A stretch of 64,000 nucleotides of DNA from Algibacter_G agarivorans. GTDB taxonomy: Bacteria > Bacteroidota > Bacteroidia > Flavobacteriales > Flavobacteriaceae. How positions within the stretch are numbered: position 1 is the first letter of the stretch; every line of letters starts with the position of its first letter. The notes beneath the pieces are model-generated. The model had not been told where the DNA came from, ran no database searches, and saw only the letters and a list, made by a program, of their open reading frames with translations. The DNA is taken from assembly GCF_039543245.1 (NCBI RefSeq), contig NZ_BAABJJ010000038.1, positions 1 to 64,000 on the forward strand, read 5' to 3'. Position numbers and translations under genes: made by a program. Of this stretch, positions 61,813 through 64,000 are shown one piece after another.

Positions 61813-62259
61813 TCATTTTAAAAAATTAATGGTAAACGGATATTTATAAACCTGCCCATCTCTAGCTTTCAAACTAGCTACAACTATTAAAGCCAATTCA
61901 ATAATAAATCCAATAACAGCTAAAACACCTAGAGCGCCACCTATATAAAGTAGAGGAGAAGGCTTCCCTATATTAATATGGAAACTTTCAAACCCATGAA
62001 AATCTATAAAGTCAATACCGTTAAAAATCTTAAAAACAAAAAACGGAATAGTCAATGTGCCTAAGATTACTGCATATAGAAAAACACTAATTTGAAAATT
62101 TATAGCCTGCTTTCCATGAGTATCTATAAATTCCGATTTCTCTTTATTGGCACTCCATAAAATAATAGGGCCAATAAAATTTCCGAACGGAATAAAAAAC
62201 CTACTAAAAGTTGATAAATGAATAAATGTCGCGATGTTTTTTTGATGATTATCTAACAT
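61813..62259 (-). CDS. DUF4870/Tic20-like membrane protein
   Basis: A 148-aa protein with about four hydrophobic segments. The start is HLSTFSRFFIPFGNFIGPIILW, then a KSEFIDTHGKQAINFQISVF segment and a C-terminal RDGQVYKYPFTINFL. These are features of the DUF4870 (Tic20-like) family. Function in bacteria is unclear. Gene stands alone, 26 bp after the lipoprotein gene on the same strand. Confidence 0.85.
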   Translation of the reverse strand: MLDNHQKNIATFIHLSTFSRFFIPFGNFIGPIILWSANKEKSEFIDTHGKQAINFQISVFLYAVILGTLTIPFFVFKIFNGIDFIDFHGFESFHINIGKPSPLLYIGGALGVLAVIGFIIELALIVVASLKARDGQVYKYPFTINFLK

Positions 62260-62285
62260 GATTTTGATGATTGATGTTAATTTTG

Positions 62286-62651
62286 TTAGTACATTTTAAA
62301 AGAATCAGGTTTTGTGCTTTCTTCTTCTAAATCACTGTAGTCGTTTATAAATATTAATTCACCTGTTTCTATTTCAGTTTCATTTCCTCTTAGTTTTAAA
62401 GCTAATTGTCCCATTTGTAGTGCTATCTTTTGTTTCTCTTTTTTACTATAATCTTTGAATTTTGAATTTTTTAACAAAATGGTTAAAGTCTCATCATTAA
62501 CGATTTCGATTTTAATTTCTTTTAAATTATAGTTCTTTGTAATTTCATCTCTCAAATGGGTTATGTACTTTGTTTCATCTTTAGTGTTTGAACAATTGTA
62601 TATAGAGATTAAGATTAAGAAGATACCAATAAACGCTTTTTTATTTATCAT
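62286..62651 (-). CDS. Hypothetical lipoprotein
   Basis: The start at 62651 gives MINKKAFIGIFLILISIYNC, a lipoprotein signal; the upstream ATG (62681) would add ten residues. The mature part (about 100 aa) is charged and shows an ILLKNSKFKDYSKKEKQKIA helix. No family recognised. Probably transcribed with the DUF4870 gene. Confidence 0.65.
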   Translation of the reverse strand: MINKKAFIGIFLILISIYNCSNTKDETKYITHLRDEITKNYNLKEIKIEIVNDETLTILLKNSKFKDYSKKEKQKIALQMGQLALKLRGNETEIETGELIFINDYSDLEEESTKPDSFKMY

Positions 62652-62791
62652 TTTTAAATCATATAATAGTTTCTTATACAAAGATAAGTCTAAAAGAAGG
62701 TACTTTGTTACGCACAGTACTAAAAATTAACATAAGTTTAACATTTACAAATGTGAAATTATTTCATAACTTAGTAGAAAAATAATAGTTT

Positions 62792-63247
62792 ATGCTAATG
62801 ACTCCCAGTAAAGTAAATGCATTTAATATGTTTAAATTACCCTCGGCTTATTTATGTGGGGTAAGAGCAAAATATATAGATAACGAAAAATGTATAGTAA
62901 CAGTAAAACATAAATGGATTAATCAAAACCCTTTTAAATCTATGTATTGGGTTGTCCAAGGAATGGCTGCAGAATTATCTACAGGAGCATTATTGGTTGC
63001 TAAAACAAAAGCGTCTGATAAAGCTATTTCCATGTTAGTAGCCTCAAATAATTCGACATTTACAAAGAAGGCAACAGGTAAAATCACCTTCATATGTAAT
63101 GAAGGTAAAGTAATAGATGAAGCTATAAAAAAAGCTCTTGAAACTGGTGAAGGTCAAACGTTCTGGATGCAATCTATTGGTACGAATGAAGAAGGTGTAG
63201 AAGTTTCAACTTTTAATTTTGAATGGAGTGTTAAAGTAAAACTGTAG
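62792..63247 (+). CDS. DUF4442 hotdog-fold protein
   Basis: A 151-aa protein. MTPSKVNAFNMFKLPSAYLCGV, HKWINQNPFKSMYWVVQGMAAELSTGAL and SMLVASNNSTFTKKATGKITF are hallmarks of DUF4442, a thioesterase-like hotdog fold. ATG 62792 and ATG 62798 are possible starts. Divergent from the preceding lipoprotein gene. Substrate unknown. Confidence 0.88.
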   Translation: MLMTPSKVNAFNMFKLPSAYLCGVRAKYIDNEKCIVTVKHKWINQNPFKSMYWVVQGMAAELSTGALLVAKTKASDKAISMLVASNNSTFTKKATGKITFICNEGKVIDEAIKKALETGEGQTFWMQSIGTNEEGVEVSTFNFEWSVKVKL

Positions 63248-63648
63248 GCTGTTTGCAGCAAGCAGTATTCAGTCTCAGTCACAGTATTCAGTTGTTCACG
63301 TTAAAGATCAAGATATTTAGTTTCATAGGAAAGGAACGCTGTATATTATAGTTACCAGTTAGTCGCTCTGCAAAGTCTCCCGACTTTGAAGAACATTAAC
63401 AAACAAATAACGAATAAGAAATAATTAATTAAAAGAATAAGAAGTATAGAGAATAATAATATAGCTCAAAGTCGGGAGGCTTTGCGCAGCTGGTGCATTT
63501 AATAACGAAGTCTTTATTATGCGAAATTTAGAAATGTTTATCTTTAATTTTTGATAGGGCAACAAAGTTAAGAGTTGATTTTGTAACAAAACTATAAACA
63601 AGTCAACATATAAACAATTAAACCTTTAAACGAATAAACCTTTTCAAT
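63248..63648. other. Intergenic region with a long inverted repeat
   Basis: CTGCAAAGTCTCCCGACTTT (63368-63387) is mirrored by AAAGTCGGGAGGCTTTGCGCAG (63468-63489) with two mismatches across 78 bp of AT-rich loop. It resembles interspersed palindromic repeats of Bacteroidota. No gene seen. Confidence 0.55.
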
Positions 63649-64000
63649 ATGACATCACACGAAATAGACTATCGCATCTACGGCGAAGAAATGCAATACG
63701 TAGAGATTGAACTCGACCCCCAAGAAGGCGTTGTAGCCGAAGCAGGAAGTTTCATGATGATGGACGATGGTATTAAAATGGAAACCATTTTTGGAGACGG
63801 TTCTCAAAAAGATTCGGGCTTTTTAGGCAAAATATTAGGCGCAGGCAAACGAATCCTTACAGGGGAAAGTTTGTTTATGACGGCCTTTTACAACAACCTA
63901 ACAGGAAAGCGTAATGTATCATTTGCTTCCCCATATCCAGGGAAAATTATCCCAATAGATTTAACACGCTTTGGAGGCAAGTTTATCTGTCAGAAAGATG
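63649..64000 (+). CDS. AIM24/TIGR00266 family protein (partial, runs off window)
   Basis: MTSHEIDYRIYGEEMQYVEI begins a gene that continues beyond the window end. PQEGVVAEAGSFMMMDDGIKM and GAGKRILTGESLFMTAFYNN are characteristic of the AIM24/TIGR00266 family, a beta-rich cytoplasmic protein of unknown function. Start ATG 63649; 117 codons visible. Confidence 0.9.
   Translation, partial: MTSHEIDYRIYGEEMQYVEIELDPQEGVVAEAGSFMMMDDGIKMETIFGDGSQKDSGFLGKILGAGKRILTGESLFMTAFYNNLTGKRNVSFASPYPGKIIPIDLTRFGGKFICQKD

Overview
The window is AT-rich and comes from a member of the Bacteroidota, most likely a marine Flavobacteriaceae. Supporting signs are the TAnnTTTG-type -7 promoter boxes, the scarcity of Shine-Dalgarno sites, SusC/SusD pairs, a hybrid two-component regulator, PspC/GIN envelope genes and many Bacteroidota lipoprotein signals. 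No genus can be named from the sequence alone.

Region 1 (about 156-8946) is an integrative element of about 8.8 kb lodged in the 3' end of tRNA-Phe(GAA). A 13-bp copy of the tRNA 3' end lies at the far end, next to a tyrosine integrase. The cargo is a BcgI-like restriction-modification locus, a protein with possible HTH and HUH-Rep-like parts, a serine recombinase, several very small ORFs, a lipoprotein and an excisionase-like HTH protein. The RM gene carries a frameshift at a GT repeat, and a perfect G GGA AAG slippery heptamer sits at the M/S junction.

Region 2 (9191-18334) is core genome: coaX, an outer-membrane barrel protein, a TPR protein, lptC, a CNNM/CBS protein, a PpiD-like foldase and trxB. 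Region 3 (18435-18991) is an unusual tRNA-Pro locus: a 5' tRNA fragment, a GIY-YIG nuclease ORF, an intact tRNA-Pro(GGG), then a 3' tRNA fragment.

Region 4 (19439-57445) is a large polyuronate (alginate-type) utilisation locus. It encodes PL6, a heparinase II/III-like lyase, PL17, a KdgF-like cupin, SusC/SusD with two surface lipoproteins, two PL7 lyases, an FCD-family GntR regulator, a hexuronate-type MFS transporter, an SDR (likely DEH reductase), a beta-helix protein, a hybrid two-component sensor, a second SusC/SusD pair, GH88, GH2 and an alginate-lyase-fold (PL38-like) protein. Extracellular lyases would cut the polymer, SusCD would import oligomers, PL17 would release unsaturated monouronate, KdgF would linearise it and the SDR would reduce it. 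KDG kinase and KDPG aldolase are not in the window. Four promoters in this region share one architecture: a TAnnTTTG box overlapped by 12-bp palindromes (TTGGWWAACCAA type) repeated every 13 bp. A single copy precedes the gntR gene itself, which suggests an autoregulated GntR regulon covering both SusCD modules.

Region 5 (57604-64000) holds core envelope and stress genes: a PadR-PspC-GIN set on the minus strand, a Tic20-like DUF4870 protein, a lipoprotein, a DUF4442 protein and the start of an AIM24/TIGR00266 gene. Several dispersed-repeat fragments lie between them.
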